In this document: in pieces, positions 12,801 to 25,551 of the stretch
How positions within the stretch are numbered: position 1 is the first letter of the stretch
Layout of the letters: every line of letters begins with the position of its first letter
Assembly: GCF_947179165.1 (NCBI RefSeq)
Contig: NC_077244.1
Span: 70,230,144 to 70,294,143 of the forward strand
Direction of reading: 5' to 3'
From: Solanum dulcamara
Lineage: Eukaryota > Streptophyta > Magnoliopsida > Solanales > Solanaceae
DNA: 64,000 bases
Made by a program: the position numbers and the translations under genes
The notes under the pieces: model-generated
The model's input: the letters and a program-made list of their open reading frames with translations, nothing else
Databases searched by the model: none
What the model was told of the DNA's origin: nothing

Positions 12801-15800
12801 TGAACATTCTGAAACTACTGTTTCTTTATAGATTGAGAATCAAGATTGGCATGTTTCATTAGCAATACATGAAGACACCATAAAAGTTGGGAAATGTGGT
12901 ATTTCTTGTATATGCATACATTATTGAACTGGAATCAATAAGAGAGCCTGGAATATAAAAGCTTATATTTCTGGTCAAGCTAGGTTCTTGTATAAATCCT
13001 TCCTCCTCATATGTGTATTATCATTCTTTAACTTATCAGTCAAACTGATAAGTACCACATGCTCACAGGATGGCCGTGTCAATGCTTTATATTCGAGCCC
13101 TTCAATTTATACTGATGCAAAGTATGCTTTGGATGAGTCATGGCCTCTCAAGACGGATGACTATTTTCCGTGAGTGTCCTTCTATGTAAGCATTTTATCG
13201 TCATTTTGATCTCAGTATATAGATCTTGATGCATAATTTGTATCAGGTATGCAGACCGTATTAATGCTTATTGGACTGGATACTTTACAAGTAGGCCTGC
13301 TCTTAAACTCTATGTTAGAATGATGAGTGGCTATTATTTGGTAGGCCATGCTGCTTTTCCATTTACCTGAAATTAAGAAGCTGCACCATCTTCAGAATTT
13401 TGAATATGCAATTCTCACTTGGCTCCTTTGTGTAATAGGCAGCAAGGCAATTAGAATTCTTCAAAGGAAGAAGTGAGACAGGACCAACAACCGAATTATT
13501 GGCTGATGCCCTAGCCATTGCTCAACATCATGATGCTGTCAGTGGTACTTCAAAGCAACATGTTGCTGATGATTATGCCAAACGACTGTTCATAGGTTAC
13601 AAGCAGGTGAGTTTGCTCCGAACTCCTGGGAAAAGCTTGTAATTGCTATGGATTCTGTCAACTTGTATTTCAAATGATTATAATTACCAAAAACTATTCG
13701 CAGGCTGAGGATTTAGTGTCTAATTCACTTGCGTGTATGGTGGAATCGGCTTCAGCATCTGGATGCAAGAATCCTCGGATAAATTTCAAGCAGGCAGACA
13801 ATTGGAACCCATTCTTTTCTTTAATAGGCTTTCTTCATATTGAGTTTGCATTTGTCTTTAATAAGCTCTACCCTCATGTTCTCCCCCCAGTCATCCTATC
13901 CTACTACTGTTGAATGCATTATTGCATCTGATGATTGAGTTCATTCATGCACATTCAAGTTGGTGTCCTGGATTGGCTTCATTATACTCTTCTTATGTTG
14001 CACAACTCAATTCCAAAGCAAGCAGTTTAGGCATTTAATTTTTTATTTTTCTGAATTAACTCTTTTGTTGCTCTATTCTCTTCCAGTGCCCATTGTTGAA
14101 TATAAGTTATTGTCCTCCAACAGAAGCTGATCTTGCTCCAGGCAAGAATTTAGTGAGTAGTCTATTTTCAATATCTTTTCATACTTTTGAAAACCTTCAC
14201 ATTAAGCTTCTGTAGGGTGGGAAGTGAGGAACACTACCTGAGCTCTAACTAAAACAACGAACAGATTTTCAAATCATTATTTCCACTTATGTAGGTGGTT
14301 GTCGTGTACAATGCTCTTGGGTGGAAAAGAACAGATGTTGTCAGAATCCCTGTGAGTAATTTGATCTTTTCCTTTCCCAGAACGTTATGCATTTTAAACA
14401 ACTTACCTGCTTCTTTGGTTCTCATTCTCCGTGCACAAAAATATATCCTCTCATTTAACTATTGAGCAACAGCATCAGGTGTATGTCAGTATTTAAGAGT
14501 TCGTTAGATCTCAATCGTTCACCCTATAATCTCAACTCATGCACAAAAGCATATACTTAATTAATCAGTATCAGTTGACCTATCTGAACTAAACATACAA
14601 CAACAACAACACCCTAAACATAGAAGAAGTATATTTATATGTTAGGTATCAAGAGTTATTAAGACATGCTGAAAATGACGTCAGTTTGTGGCATAGTCTC
14701 ATCAATCTCCTAGAATGATCTTTACATGTTGAATGAGATAACATTAGCAAAAAAAAAAGTCTCGAGTTGAGACTAGGGTAAACATGGGATTTATCTTTCA
14801 AAGGGGCCAACACCAAAATTCCGAGGTGCTTATCTTTAGATTTTTAAGAATTCCCATGGTACCAAAAGAACAGCGTTTAAAAATGCCTCAAGGCTTAGTT
14901 TAATTGGCAAAGTTTGAGGGACTTGTGGCTTAGGTCTCGTTTAAACCTAGCATATAAGTGGAGAAGGGTAGAGTGGCCCCATTATCTCCAAGTTTCAAAG
15001 GCTGCGGTTGGTCCTAACTCCTAAGGGTTGGCTCCAGAACGAATTTTGGGAAATGAACTAGTTGGGTTCAAATTTTAGAAGAATAATCATGCTATCACAG
15101 TTTTCCCTTCAGAGCACTTCATTTTTCTTTATTTCTTCGTTCAGTATTATGAAATTTGTCTTGTTGTTCCAAATGAAGAGAAGAAATTACTAGAAAAATA
15201 TATTTGAAGTAGAAGTGGTAAACTAGAAATTAAAACTTGATACAATTATTTGGCACAAAATTACCATTTCCTTATCTTTTGTGTGCTGGTTGTTTGTAGA
15301 TAATTGTCCTAATTTTTTTGCCACTTTTGATAATGTTTATGCATAAAATGGATAACTCATCATTTATCACTGACATCTCTGTTCATCCTTTACATAAATT
15401 TTGGACAGGTTGTCAATAAGAATGTCATCGTTCAGGATTCCACTGGAAAAGAAATTGAATCACAGCTTCTTCCAATTGTTAAAGCTTCAATAGCAATAAG
15501 GAACTACTATGCTACAGCATATGTTGGTGAATCCCCTACATCAAGCCCCAAGTACTGGCTTGTGTTTACAGCTACTGTTCCACCTTTGGGCTTTAGCTCC
15601 TATGTTATAACAAGCGGTAAACAAGCAGGTTAGACATCTGATTGGTATATCATGAAAGTTAACATGCAAGCTGGTGATCTTAATAGTTTCCTGTTCTTCA
15701 GCATCTAAATGGCATATCACAAAAAATTTACATTCAAACTGATGATTGTAATTGTCTCCAGTTGTTCAGAGGGCTGATAAATTAAATCTCTTCTTGTATA

Positions 15801-18800
15801 CATTACACATGCAGTTGCTGCTTCAATACCACAGACGTTCTACAAAACTGATGGAAGTCAAAGTGGTGCTGTAGAAGTGGGGCCAGGGAACTTGAAACTG
15901 TTATATTCTGCAAATGGGGGAAAGTTTACTCAATATTTTAATAAGAGAAACCAGGTAATTTTTTGGCCAGCCACTAGATGTTTGTCCTATTTCAAATGGT
16001 TGTTGTCTGTTGTTTGAAACCTTTTCTGTTCCTCTACAATAACCAGCAATGCAGATTTGGACATTCACATGACATAATTTTATAGTTTTGCTAGATGTTG
16101 GCTTATGGCTTGCCTTCTTCTCACTTCCGATCCAACATCAGCCCTTTCTTAGCTTCCCTTGCTTACACTAGAAGATACTGATGATGGAAATATTTTTTTA
16201 TATTGTGTGTGAAGGTTAGAAGCTCTCTGGAGCAATCATTCAGTTATTATTCTGCAGATGATGGGAGCAAGGATGATTATAAAGACATTCAGGTAGTAGA
16301 ATCTGATGATTCAGTACTGTTCTTATTATCTCATTTCATACACACATAAGCTAAAATGTTTATCCTGATTTTTCAAGGCCTCTGGAGCATATGTGTTTCG
16401 CCCAAATGGCTCATTCCCCATCCACCCTGAGGGGAAGGTAAGCAAGGCCCTATAAAACATCAAATTTGCTCCATATAATTTGGCAGTAATTAACTAAAAG
16501 ATGTTTATTCTTGATCAGGTTCCAGTTACCATTCTACGAGGTCCGCTGCTAGATGAAGTTCATCAAAATATTAATTCATGGATATATCAGGTTGTTACAT
16601 TAATCAATATCGAAGAGCTTTTACAGACTTATCGCTATACTTGTTCTCTTTGTCCTATTCACAGAAGTACAATGAAAGAGCAAAGACGACATTTGATGCA
16701 TTGAGCCTTTTAAAAAGTATAATGGAAGTAGTTATAGTATCTGAAATATGCATATACATTCTGGATGTGATCGCATTGAATTGTCTAGGAGCATCGGGTT
16801 GCAATATTTCCTTATAGTATGAAAATTAAATTTGTGTTCCGCTCGCTTAATCTATCTCTCTGGATATTCTACTTGGTAAACGTTAAAAATTATCTGGTCA
16901 AGTGAACAATATCTTACTCTCATGATAGACAAACAATTTGAGAACAAATTTAACCATGTTTTCCACACAATTTAACATGTAAATGAGCAGATCACTAGAG
17001 TGTACAAGGAAAAGGAGCACATTGAAGTTGAGTTCACTGTAAGTTAAATCTCATTTGCTTCACCTGTATTGTCTCCCTTACTGGTGGAGATAAGATATCC
17101 AAATGCTTCAAATGGCTAAGCTTTCAAAGGTCCAGTGATTAAGCAGTCCTGAATGCAGGTTGGCCCCATACCTATTGACAATGGAATTGGGAAAGAGCTG
17201 GTGACTCAGATTCAAACCGACATCAAAAGCAACAAAACATTTTACACCGACTCTAATGGACGTGATTTCCTCAAAAGGGTGAGTTGAATTTTCTCTCTCT
17301 AGCTTAATAGTCTTTAGAAAATGACATATTTTGTTCCATTTATATCTGCAGATTCGGGATTATAGAGCTGATTGGGATCTTCAAGTGAACCAACCTGCTG
17401 CTGGAAATTACTATCCTGTATGTTAGTAGACTTTAAAAATGTTTGTTTTCCTTTAAAAAATTGATCTATGAAAGAATTTGTTTTTGATATTAAAGTATCA
17501 TGTCAAGAATTTTAAATATACTATTTTTCTAATCTAATTTCTGAGCTAAACTTCCCTATCGAAAATTTAACAAATATTTGTATCAAACCATTTTGAAATC
17601 TGAAGTGGTGCAGAAGTTCCTTCGCCCTACCTTTGGTTGGGGGTGGAGGTGCTTACATTTTGGGCCTTTCATATGTTTACTATGTTCTTATTTGACAAGT
17701 CTACTCGGGATTTTTGCACCTCCAAATTGTTGTGAATTTCTTATGCACATATATTTCTTTATTTTGCATAAGAATTTCTTTCAGAGAACTCTACAAATCT
17801 TTCCCATGAAATAGCCTGTTTATTACTTACCCTGTGCAAGAGTACCTACTAGTGATGTTTATTATGTTATTTTGGCTAATCCATTACAGATCAATCTTGG
17901 ACTTTTCCTAAAGGACAACAGCAATGAGTTCTCAATTTTGGTTGATAGATCTGTAGGTGGATCCAGCCTTGTTGATGGCCAATTGGAGCTAATGCTTCAC
18001 CGGTTTGCTCTGCTCATTTTCCATTCTGTGTTTATCGCTTTTATCATTGCAATCTTTCTTCTGTTAACTCATCACTATTTGAAGTTACCAATAGCAGAAT
18101 CTCAAAGTAAACGATTTGTACATTCCTTCTTTGTAGGAGGTTACTCATGGATGATGGAAGAGGTGTTGCTGAAGCACTGAATGAAACCGTCTGTGCTCTT
18201 GGAAAATGCATGGGCTTGACTGTGAGCACCGTCACACTATACTTTAATTTGATTGTGGCTTAAATTATGCCTGTAGTTATTGCTTAATATGGTTAATGCA
18301 ATTTTTTCTTTATTTTCTTGTTGCAAATTCTTTGCTTAAACCTATAAGCGACAGCCAATGAAGCCTAAGAGATCGAGGATTGACATTAACATTTCTATGT
18401 TAGCATAAAAAGCTAGTAAACTTTTAAAGACCTCTTCATAATATCTTGTACATTTCTTGTTTCTCTGTATGAGAGTAAATGAAAACGCACCAACTGTACT
18501 GGAATATTGTGGATTTAAAGTTGGTTTTGTGTATATTATTGCTTTAGTTTTCTAAGCTCAAATGTCTGATATGTATCTACAATTTTAACTTTATATGATA
18601 CAGTACCATTACCATATTGTTTCCATCCTATCTTTATGCATGGCTACCCATTTTAAATTGGTTTACCTTTTTTCTTTCTAATAAATAACAGTAGCCCCAG
18701 CTTTCACCTTTCATGTTCTTCTGCAGCATAGATCAGTAGTGTTTGAAATATCCCCTATCCTACATTTCCATAACCTCGTTGTCTGAAACCCTTGTTTAAA

Positions 18801-19964
18801 CAATGTACATCCCACTTGTTAAGCATGTTAACATATTTTCCCAGGTCCAAGGCAAGTACTATGTTCGGATTGATTCTCTTGGAGAGGGAGCAAAGTGGCG
18901 GCGGTCATTTGGACAGGAGATATATTCTCCTTTGCTTCTAGCTTTTACTGAGCAGGTTATGGAAATTCCAGCATTTTTCTTCACCAATGCAGCATCCCAC
19001 CTAATTTTGTGTGATGTTTCATAATTACAGGATGGAGATAAATTTAAAAAATTTCCAGTTCCAACCTTTACAGGGATAGATCCATCTTACAGTCTGCCTG
19101 ATAATGTTGCAATAATCACCCTTCAGGTATTTAATGTCAATCAGAAGTGTTATTTAGTACATTAGAAGCAACTTCTGTGATGTAGTACTCTTATTTGTTA
19201 TCTACTGGTTTACCTTTTTCTTTGGTAAATGTAGGAGCTTGAAGATCACACCGTCCTCCTCAGATTGGCTCATTTATACGAGGTTTATGAGTTCCTTCTT
19301 GTGATGATTCTATTATACATGTTTAAGTTTGGGTTCACTCATTCATTTCTTGGTCACTCGGCATTCACTGTTACAAAATAATAATGTGATTCTTTGGAGT
19401 CTTAATTGCTCCAAGTCCAAGCATTCCGAGATGATAAACTATTATGCTTTACTAGGTTGATGAGGATAAGGATCTATCCACCAAGGCAAGTGTACAATTG
19501 AAAAGATTGTTCCCAAAGAGAAAGGTAAAACAATATGCATCCATTCACCGCCTAGTTCTTGGCTGTAATTAGGAAAACAAGTTTCACTTGAATCTACCAC
19601 CTCCTTAAAAAAATTTATTCCAGATAAACAAGATTAAAGAGATGAGTTTATCTGCCAACCAAGAAAGAGAAGAAATGGAGAAGAAGAGATTAAAGTGGAA
19701 AGAAGAGGCTCCTAGTGATTCACGAGACGTGGCAAGAGGGGGACCCGTTGATCCTACAAAGCTGGTGGTAGAGCTTGCCCCAATGGAAATCCGCACCTTT
19801 GTTATTGATCTCAGCCAGAGCGTGCCAGAAGGGTAAGAAACTTAAGCCGTTTGATTGTGTTCGCCCTGTGAAAATATTGTATTAGTGGCTTTATTGTTGC
19901 AAACTTCATCATATTCTGATTTTGTTGCATTGTTTGCAGTTGGAAGTCACACATGTCTCTATGA
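9874..19964 (+). CDS. Acid alpha-mannosidase (GH38, lysosomal/vacuolar or cell-wall type), 30 exons
   Basis: Hydrolyses terminal alpha-mannose of N-glycans. Protein about 1027 aa, normal for plant GH38 enzymes, with an N-terminal hydrophobic signal (about residues 9-23). Motifs: HTHDDVGW (His49/Asp51, zinc ligands), [10 protein letters not shown] (Asp171, expected nucleophile), [10 protein letters not shown] (His411/412, zinc ligand). Exons: 9874-10083, 10746-10829, 10935-11023, 11255-11429, 11608-11727, 11865-11948, 12033-12104, 12602-12715, 13069-13169, 13247-13340, 13439-13606, 13704-13793, 14087-14152, 14295-14351, 15409-15628, 15815-15954, 16215-16292, 16378-16437, 16519-16590, 16991-17038, 17159-17278, 17352-17417, 17890-18002, 18137-18221, 18845-18955, 19031-19126, 19235-19282, 19456-19524, 19624-19832, 19940-19964. 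All phases agree. Introns 2 and 12 need GC donors. If the last intron is retained, the protein stops at 19836 (1020 aa). ATG 9874 is the first in-frame Met. In tomato the related enzyme is tied to fruit softening (known from literature). Confidence 0.95.
10127..10252 (-). mobile_element. Degenerate Au/SolS-type SINE relic, antisense in intron 1
   Basis: Read on the minus strand, this resembles the SINE at 25552-25736. It has a GGAACCTTGGAGCAACGG head (A-box region), a decayed middle, and a tail corresponding to CGTGTACCCGACTGCC followed by T's. The internal part is truncated and strongly diverged. Family assignment is by visual comparison only. Confidence 0.5.
10369..10614. mobile_element. 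Stowaway-like MITE in alpha-mannosidase intron 1
   Basis: The left end GTCCCTCCGTTTTAATTTG pairs with the complement of the right end (CTCCCTCTGTTTCAAATTTTG). It is flanked by TA at 10367-10368 and 10615-10616, the Stowaway/Tc1-Mariner target duplication. 246 bp, no coding capacity, contained within the intron. Confidence 0.75.
14880..15100 (+). mobile_element. Possible tRNA-derived SINE relic in intron 14
   Basis: TAGTTTAATTGG (about 14898) fits a pol III A-box pattern. CTCGTTTAAACC about 40 bp downstream resembles a decayed B-box. The stretch is richer in G+C than the surrounding intron. No clear poly-T/A tail or target duplication was found, so the boundaries are rough. Confidence 0.35.
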
Positions 19965-20145
19965 TAGCAGTACCCTGCAACAGTCCAATCCGAATCAGCA
20001 AGACATCAAAAGGGTATGAGCAGCTTGAAACCTACTTGGGACCTATTTGCCTATGTTGATATCACCTTGATGATGCAGCATTGAGTCTCTTGTTAGAAGA
20101 TGTGGAATCCTTTTTGTAATGGAATGAAAACCTCTTTGGCAGAAC

Positions 20146-20151
20146 AATAAA
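20146..20151 (+). terminator. Putative polyadenylation signal of alpha-mannosidase
   Basis: AATAAA about 180 bp after the final stop, in an AT-rich 3' UTR-like stretch (AACAATAAACTTATAATTATAATG). Confidence 0.5.
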
Positions 20152-20159
20152 CTTATAAT

Positions 20160-20773
20160 TATAATGTTGAAGAGAATGATTCCATGTCTTAGCAGATCTG
20201 AAGTTTATCCGTGCGCATCTATGGTTTGTTGGCCTGGTAAAGAAAAATGCTAAAGCACTTTGACCATCTTAAATCCCCCAATAAAGATGACTGGCATATG
20301 TAGGAAAACAAGCTTTAGATATTATCCTTCCAATTTTTCCCCTTTTCGCTTTAACCATCCAGTAGTTGACAAAAAACTTTACATTTCCAGAACTCAAACC
20401 TGGATGTATAGTTAAATGCGAATGCATAACAACTATTTCACGACATCCCAAGGTGGAAAACAAAATAAGATGATAATTATCAGAATTGATGAGTGTATTT
20501 CATTAATACATTCAAATTTTCCTTGCAGAATGCTTTATACACTAAAAACTGCAGAATAATTGAGAAAATTGCAAGCTAATCGGTTCACTAACTAGCTAGC
20601 AAATGAAAGCAAAGGTTCATGGAATAGCAGTTGTGAGTTTGTAACACAAAACAATAGCCTGCTGGATGAAATATAGAAATACAAAAGGAGCATAGAAAAT
20701 TGGCTGAGAAGAACAACTTAGAGTCTAATGTTGAAAGTGGTGGCTACATTGTTTCCGTGTCAATCATACAAGC
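20160..20773. other. Intergenic space between convergent genes
   Basis: About 600 bp between the alpha-mannosidase 3' end and the stop of the ICE1-like gene on the other strand. It holds the two 3' UTRs. No further feature seen. Confidence 0.5.
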
Positions 20774-23700
20774 TTATATCATCCCATGGCAACCGGCGGA
20801 ATCCAGCAGTACTGCTTTGATTTGATCAGGATGAAAGTCTTGACCTTCTTTGCATTGCTGAGATTACACAAACAAAAACGATCATCAAAAGAAGAATTCA
20901 TTTCCACAGCACATAAAATTGGCAAGGATAACAAACCAGTTGAATCACAGATCATTTAACTCTTGATGTTTTCTTCTCAAATATTGATCAAAATAAGCAA
21001 GAGAAAACATGCTTTCTGGATAGGGAGACTGACAGGTATACTCAATCAAGGAGGGAACAGAACAGAATCTATGCAATCATGGTGAAGCTCATTAAAGTGG
21101 TGCATAACTTACCATGAGTAATTTGGACTACCAGCTTTCTAAAAGGTTATTTCTCAGTTATCTGTTGGTAATCACATTTTTTGTATATATTATTCTCTTT
21201 TAACTTATCTTCGATGTTCCTATGATAAAAAGCTTAATATGGTTTTAGGTTCTCGTTACAGAAGAATGTGCATTTGTGCCAAGACTGATGGACTTCAATT
21301 TTCTATATATGAACTTTGCTAAGCATTTTCCAATCCAAGAGCACATCACTGTAAATTAAACAGAAAAAGCAAGTACCTCAGCTCTAAAGATATCTAAGGC
21401 AAACCCATTGAAGCAGCTAATAACAGCTTGTTGGATGTCCAGTCCGAGGTTGTCAAGTGCCCTCATTGTTGAGAGTAAGAGGCCCGGTCTGCGGCTGCAA
21501 AACATATGGATATTCACAGCTCTTCCATCTCTTGCCCTTACTTCAACCTAAAAGTAAATTAAAATCTGCATTACATAATCTCAAACCAATAAAATGATGA
21601 CTTTAGACTTTACTGGTAATAGAGTTCAATGCAATTAATGTGTATACCCATCTAACTAGAAACATAAGTTTGTACTATAATAAGTTTCTTCTGCATGAAA
21701 TGTTCTTGTTGGTTAAAGACTTTTTACCCTTGCAGGTTGTCCAGTCGGGCTAGACAGTGGGCTTGCAAATGAACTCGGATAGAGCTCTTCCTTGATGCGG
21801 CCTGGCAGAGCTGGTCCAGTCGGTGTTAGAGGATAGAAGCTTGTTGTTTGGGTCAATGAAGAGCTAGGCGGCGTGGACTCCAGTTCATTATGCAGGTCAT
21901 TGATTTTCTGCAGAAGCTCCTTTAAGTACTCGATTGCATCCCCTAAGATTGAAGCCCTGTCCATCTGTGAACATGCATATTCACAAATTGCATGCCAAGA
22001 AGAAGCTTTTGATATTAGGTAGTCAGGAAGACAAATTGGTAATACAAAATATTCTGTAAGTTTAAATTCAAGTCCAATGGTTGTTTGGAATTAAATCTCA
22101 ATTAAGACACAAATGTTAACAAGCAGGTAGATAACTTTCAGCTCTAATCACCATAAGTTATGCATAAATGTATTTCACTTCATTTAGAAAGAATTTGCAT
22201 GAATGCATTTCCACAAGGTAGGTGGGTAAGGTCCTATCAAAGATAACTTCCTATGTCTTGGTTTCTTAGAGCTCCAGTAAAAATGTTTCTGCATGGTAGT
22301 GCTGAGATTCAAGTACCATGTTGTTGCCATACCATAAACTTTGACATCCTAGTAAGGCATATATTTATGACCATTTACAATAACTCAAGCAGTTTGAGGA
22401 CTGGTGGGACAGCACAACAAACATACTCCCATACCCACTCCCACCCCCACCCACCCCGAGAGAGGGGGAGGGGGACAAAGAAACAAATTGAAGAGATATA
22501 TACAAGAGAGATTAAAACAAAGTCAATTGTATTTCATGTTACATCAAGTTAGTGATGTCTATTGTCTTGTGTGGTCCAAAATAAAAGATCCCTTTTGAAA
22601 TCTTTTCATATAGTTCATGTGAGTGAATTTAATGCGACTATCAAATAGCTTTAATCCAGAAAACTTTTTTGAACTATGCATAGGACAAAGTTGCATACCT
22701 TAAGAAGAGTAAATGAAGTACATTCAAAACAGAAAAGAAATAATAACACTGTATTTCAATTTCCCCTTTTCTTTTTTCATTCTCTTGGGGAAAGGAAGCT
22801 AAAGGCTGACGATTTTGAATAACTAAAACATGTTAGAATCATATAATCATACAAGAATTCACGAGAATTTGATGTAAAAAATTTCTTACCTTACTAATCC
22901 TTGGCACAACAGACCTCAGCATGTAAAGCCTATCGTTTAGCTTCTTCCTACGTCGTCGTTCAGCCATCAAATTCTTGGCCGGAAGTCCCTTTTTCTTTCC
23001 TTTCTGATTCCCACCGGTAACGGTGCTAGTTGCATTTGAGCTATTTCCACCATTCTTAACACTATCATCCACCTTATTAGTAACATTTTCTGTAAGATCA
23101 TCTGAATCATAACTCAATGTGCACCCATCAAAGCTCACATCATCAAGTTCTTCACCATTACCCCACTTTCTCTTCCTTTCACTCACGCCCTTGTTCATAT
23201 CATATCCTTCTCCATTGATGGAACTCTGCCCAATATCACCACCAAAATCCCCCGAACTGCCAACATTATTATTAGCTAAGTTCTTCCTAAGAGCAGCCCT
23301 TTTCTGGAAAAGGGTTGGTTGTGCTCCAATTGAAGCAAAATTATCAAGTGGCTTTAACAACTTGGACCTATTGAGAAACAGAGAGTTCTCATTTGCAGAA
23401 CCATCAACAAACCCTAGTGGACTAAACCCAGTACTACTATTTTGGGGCAAATGGGATGATGGGTATTGAGTAAATGAATTCAAATTGGGGTTACCCATTT
23501 GGTTTTGTGAGCTCAAATCATGAAACCCACCACCAGTAAGAAGAAATCCCCCTTTATTCAAACCACCCATACCTTGAGCTTCAAGAAAACCATTATCACA
23601 ACCCAAATTAAAACCATAATCCAAAGGGTTGTTGTTAATGGCCTTTTGGGTCAAAAAGTAATGTACCTGAGATGGGTCAAGATTGTTGAAAACAGAAACT

Positions 23701-24017
23701 GAAGATGGAGAACAAGAAGATGAAGAATCCACTGGCACTGGCTGTAGAAACAAGTTGTTTTCAGCTAATTCAGTGAAATTTTGTGTGAAACAGATATTTT
23801 CAGTATGGTTTTGCATGTTGTTGTTACTGGTCATATACCAGTCTACATCTGCACCATCTAACATCGATTTGAATGTTGAAAGTGCACCCAATTCCACATC
23901 CTCTTTATTTTCAAGCTCACCATTAGCGTTATTCTCCTTGTTGGTAAAAGTTCCTTCTTCTTCTTCTTCTTGTTTGCCTTCCACATCCCAAACCATACTG
24001 TTCACTCTTGAGAGCAT
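20774..24017 (-). CDS. ICE1: ICE1/SCREAM-like bHLH transcription factor
   Basis: Nuclear bHLH regulator; in Arabidopsis ICE1 activates CBF cold genes and pairs with SPCH/MUTE/FAMA in stomatal development. Four exons, all phase 0: 24017-22890, 21964-21728, 21547-21377, 20857-20774, giving 539 aa. N-terminal [10 protein letters not shown]. Residues 239-246 carry the ICE motif KRAALRKN, where the dominant ice1/scrm Arg change falls in Arabidopsis. Residues 348-365 are the basic region ([16 protein letters not shown]), with helix-loop-helix to about residue 403, split by intron 1. IKEE at Lys434 fits a SUMO consensus, as in Arabidopsis, followed by an SP-rich stretch (FASPLSSP) like known phosphorylation sites. 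The C-terminus has an ACT-like domain ([16 protein letters not shown]...) and ends GCHGMI. The N-terminal half is Asn/Ser/Gly-rich. Convergent with the alpha-mannosidase gene. SlICE1a is the likely tomato counterpart, from memory. Confidence 0.95.
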
Positions 24018-24115
24018 TTTTTTCCCTTTATGGTTAACTTGAATGAATGTTCAAAGGATAATGAGGCTGTTAAACGGATACAGAAAGTAATGGAAGGCAA
24101 AGGAGAAAGAAGACG

Positions 24116-24218
24116 TAGGCAGCAGAGGAAAAAAAGGAAATGGTCTTTCCAGAAATGACACTTTATAGCTTCGAATGTTACGTTTTCACTTAGGCAGCAG
24201 AGGAAAAAAAGGAAATGG
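24116..24218. repeat. Exact 28-bp direct repeat upstream of the ICE1-like gene
   Basis: The 28-bp string TAGGCAGCAGAGG...AAATGG occurs at 24116-24143 and 24191-24218 (period 75 bp), 100-200 bp upstream of the ICE1-like ATG. The copies are purine-rich on the + strand, so pyrimidine-rich on the transcribed sense strand. Likely in the 5' UTR or core promoter. Confidence 0.8.
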
Positions 24219-24302
24219 CCTATCCCTTCATTTTTACTTTTTCTTTAAAAGATCAATGAATCATTTATCTATTTAAATCCATTGCACTTTTGCTATTAGA
24301 TA

Positions 24303-24567
24303 TTCTTTCTATTTCTATTTATTTGTAAAATATTTTTTAATTTGATTTCTTTTTTTTATTATTAATTTTGTCAAAAAATGACAATGTTTTTTCTATTATA
24401 CCCTCAATTTATTAACATTGAATTAATATCTTTAAAAAATATAGTGAGAATATATTTAAAACTCTATCAATTAATAGGGGTAAAATGATAAACTCACTAT
24501 ACAAATTATTGTTTTCTTAATAGGTATATCAAGTCAAAATTTGACAAGTAAAAAAGAACGGAAGGAA
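24303..24567. mobile_element. Stowaway-like MITE upstream of the ICE1-like gene
   Basis: Left end TTCTTTCTATTTCTATTTA pairs with the complement of the right end (TTCCTTCCGTTCTTTTTTA). TA flanks at 24301-24302 and 24568-24569. 265 bp, very AT-rich, about 290 bp from the ICE1-like start codon. Confidence 0.65.
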
Positions 24568-25551
24568 TACTATTTACTAATATGTTATACATTTTTCAAA
24601 GCATTAAATTTAATATATTCATAGGATAATATAGTAATATTACCTCTATGATTTATTATTTCTTAAGGTGTGTGTCAAGTCAATAATAGACAATTATTGT
24701 TGAATGGAGAAGTATGAAATTTAAGAAAAAAAGTATTTTTAAAATTGTGTTTTAAATAAGTTATAAATATTTTATTAAAAATAAAATGATACTTTAAAAT
24801 TAATAAAAAATGTCTCATTATTTTTAAAATTACATAAAATAAAAGAATCAAATAAATTGGGACACGAGACGTGCTAGTTTATTACTATGACCCCTATTTT
24901 TAATATAGTAATAAGTAATATATATTCGGCATAAATCCAAGACCATCTCAACAAGTTTGGGGCCTAAAGTCAAACTTCATAAAGAGGCCTTATTTTTTTT
25001 AGTTGACATATATAAATTGAATAATTATAATATACTCAGTGTAATCCTACTAATGAGGTCTGAAGAGGTAGGATATATGTGAACATTATGAAGAATAAAT
25101 ACAAACAATATAAATTTTAAATAAAATATATATAATATAAAGTTAGAATAATAAATCTGACTCAAAAATTTAAAAAATTTACATAATGATATCGAAATAA
25201 TGTTGCGCTGAATTTGATAATTTGATATTGAAATATTGTTGATTAGTCGTAGGGCTTGAAATATGAAGAATAGGGCTTGGAAATGAAGAAGACACCAAAA
25301 ATTAAATTTGATGTCTTTATAAACACACACTGGTAGATTTGGCATAATCTAGAAGGTTTGACCGTTTGAGAGATTTTAGAATATTCAATAATGAGAGAAT
25401 AAAAATAGTGAAAGGAGAATATAAAAAAGTAAAATATAAGAATAATAATGTTGGTTCATGATATTCGTCAGAATATAAATGAGGCAATAAAATAGATAGC
25501 CATATAAGAAATGATGTTACAATTAACCAAACACTATTTCATTTCTTAATT

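Noticed and set aside
22253..22598. 99-aa and 64-aa frames with HTHSHPHP repeats
   Set aside because: They come from a CCCAC/CACCC simple-sequence stretch inside ICE1 intron 1.
23119..24042. Plus-strand open frames (116 aa, 60 aa, 119 aa) opposite ICE1
   Set aside because: They are antisense shadows of the bHLH exon 1, which has full domain support.
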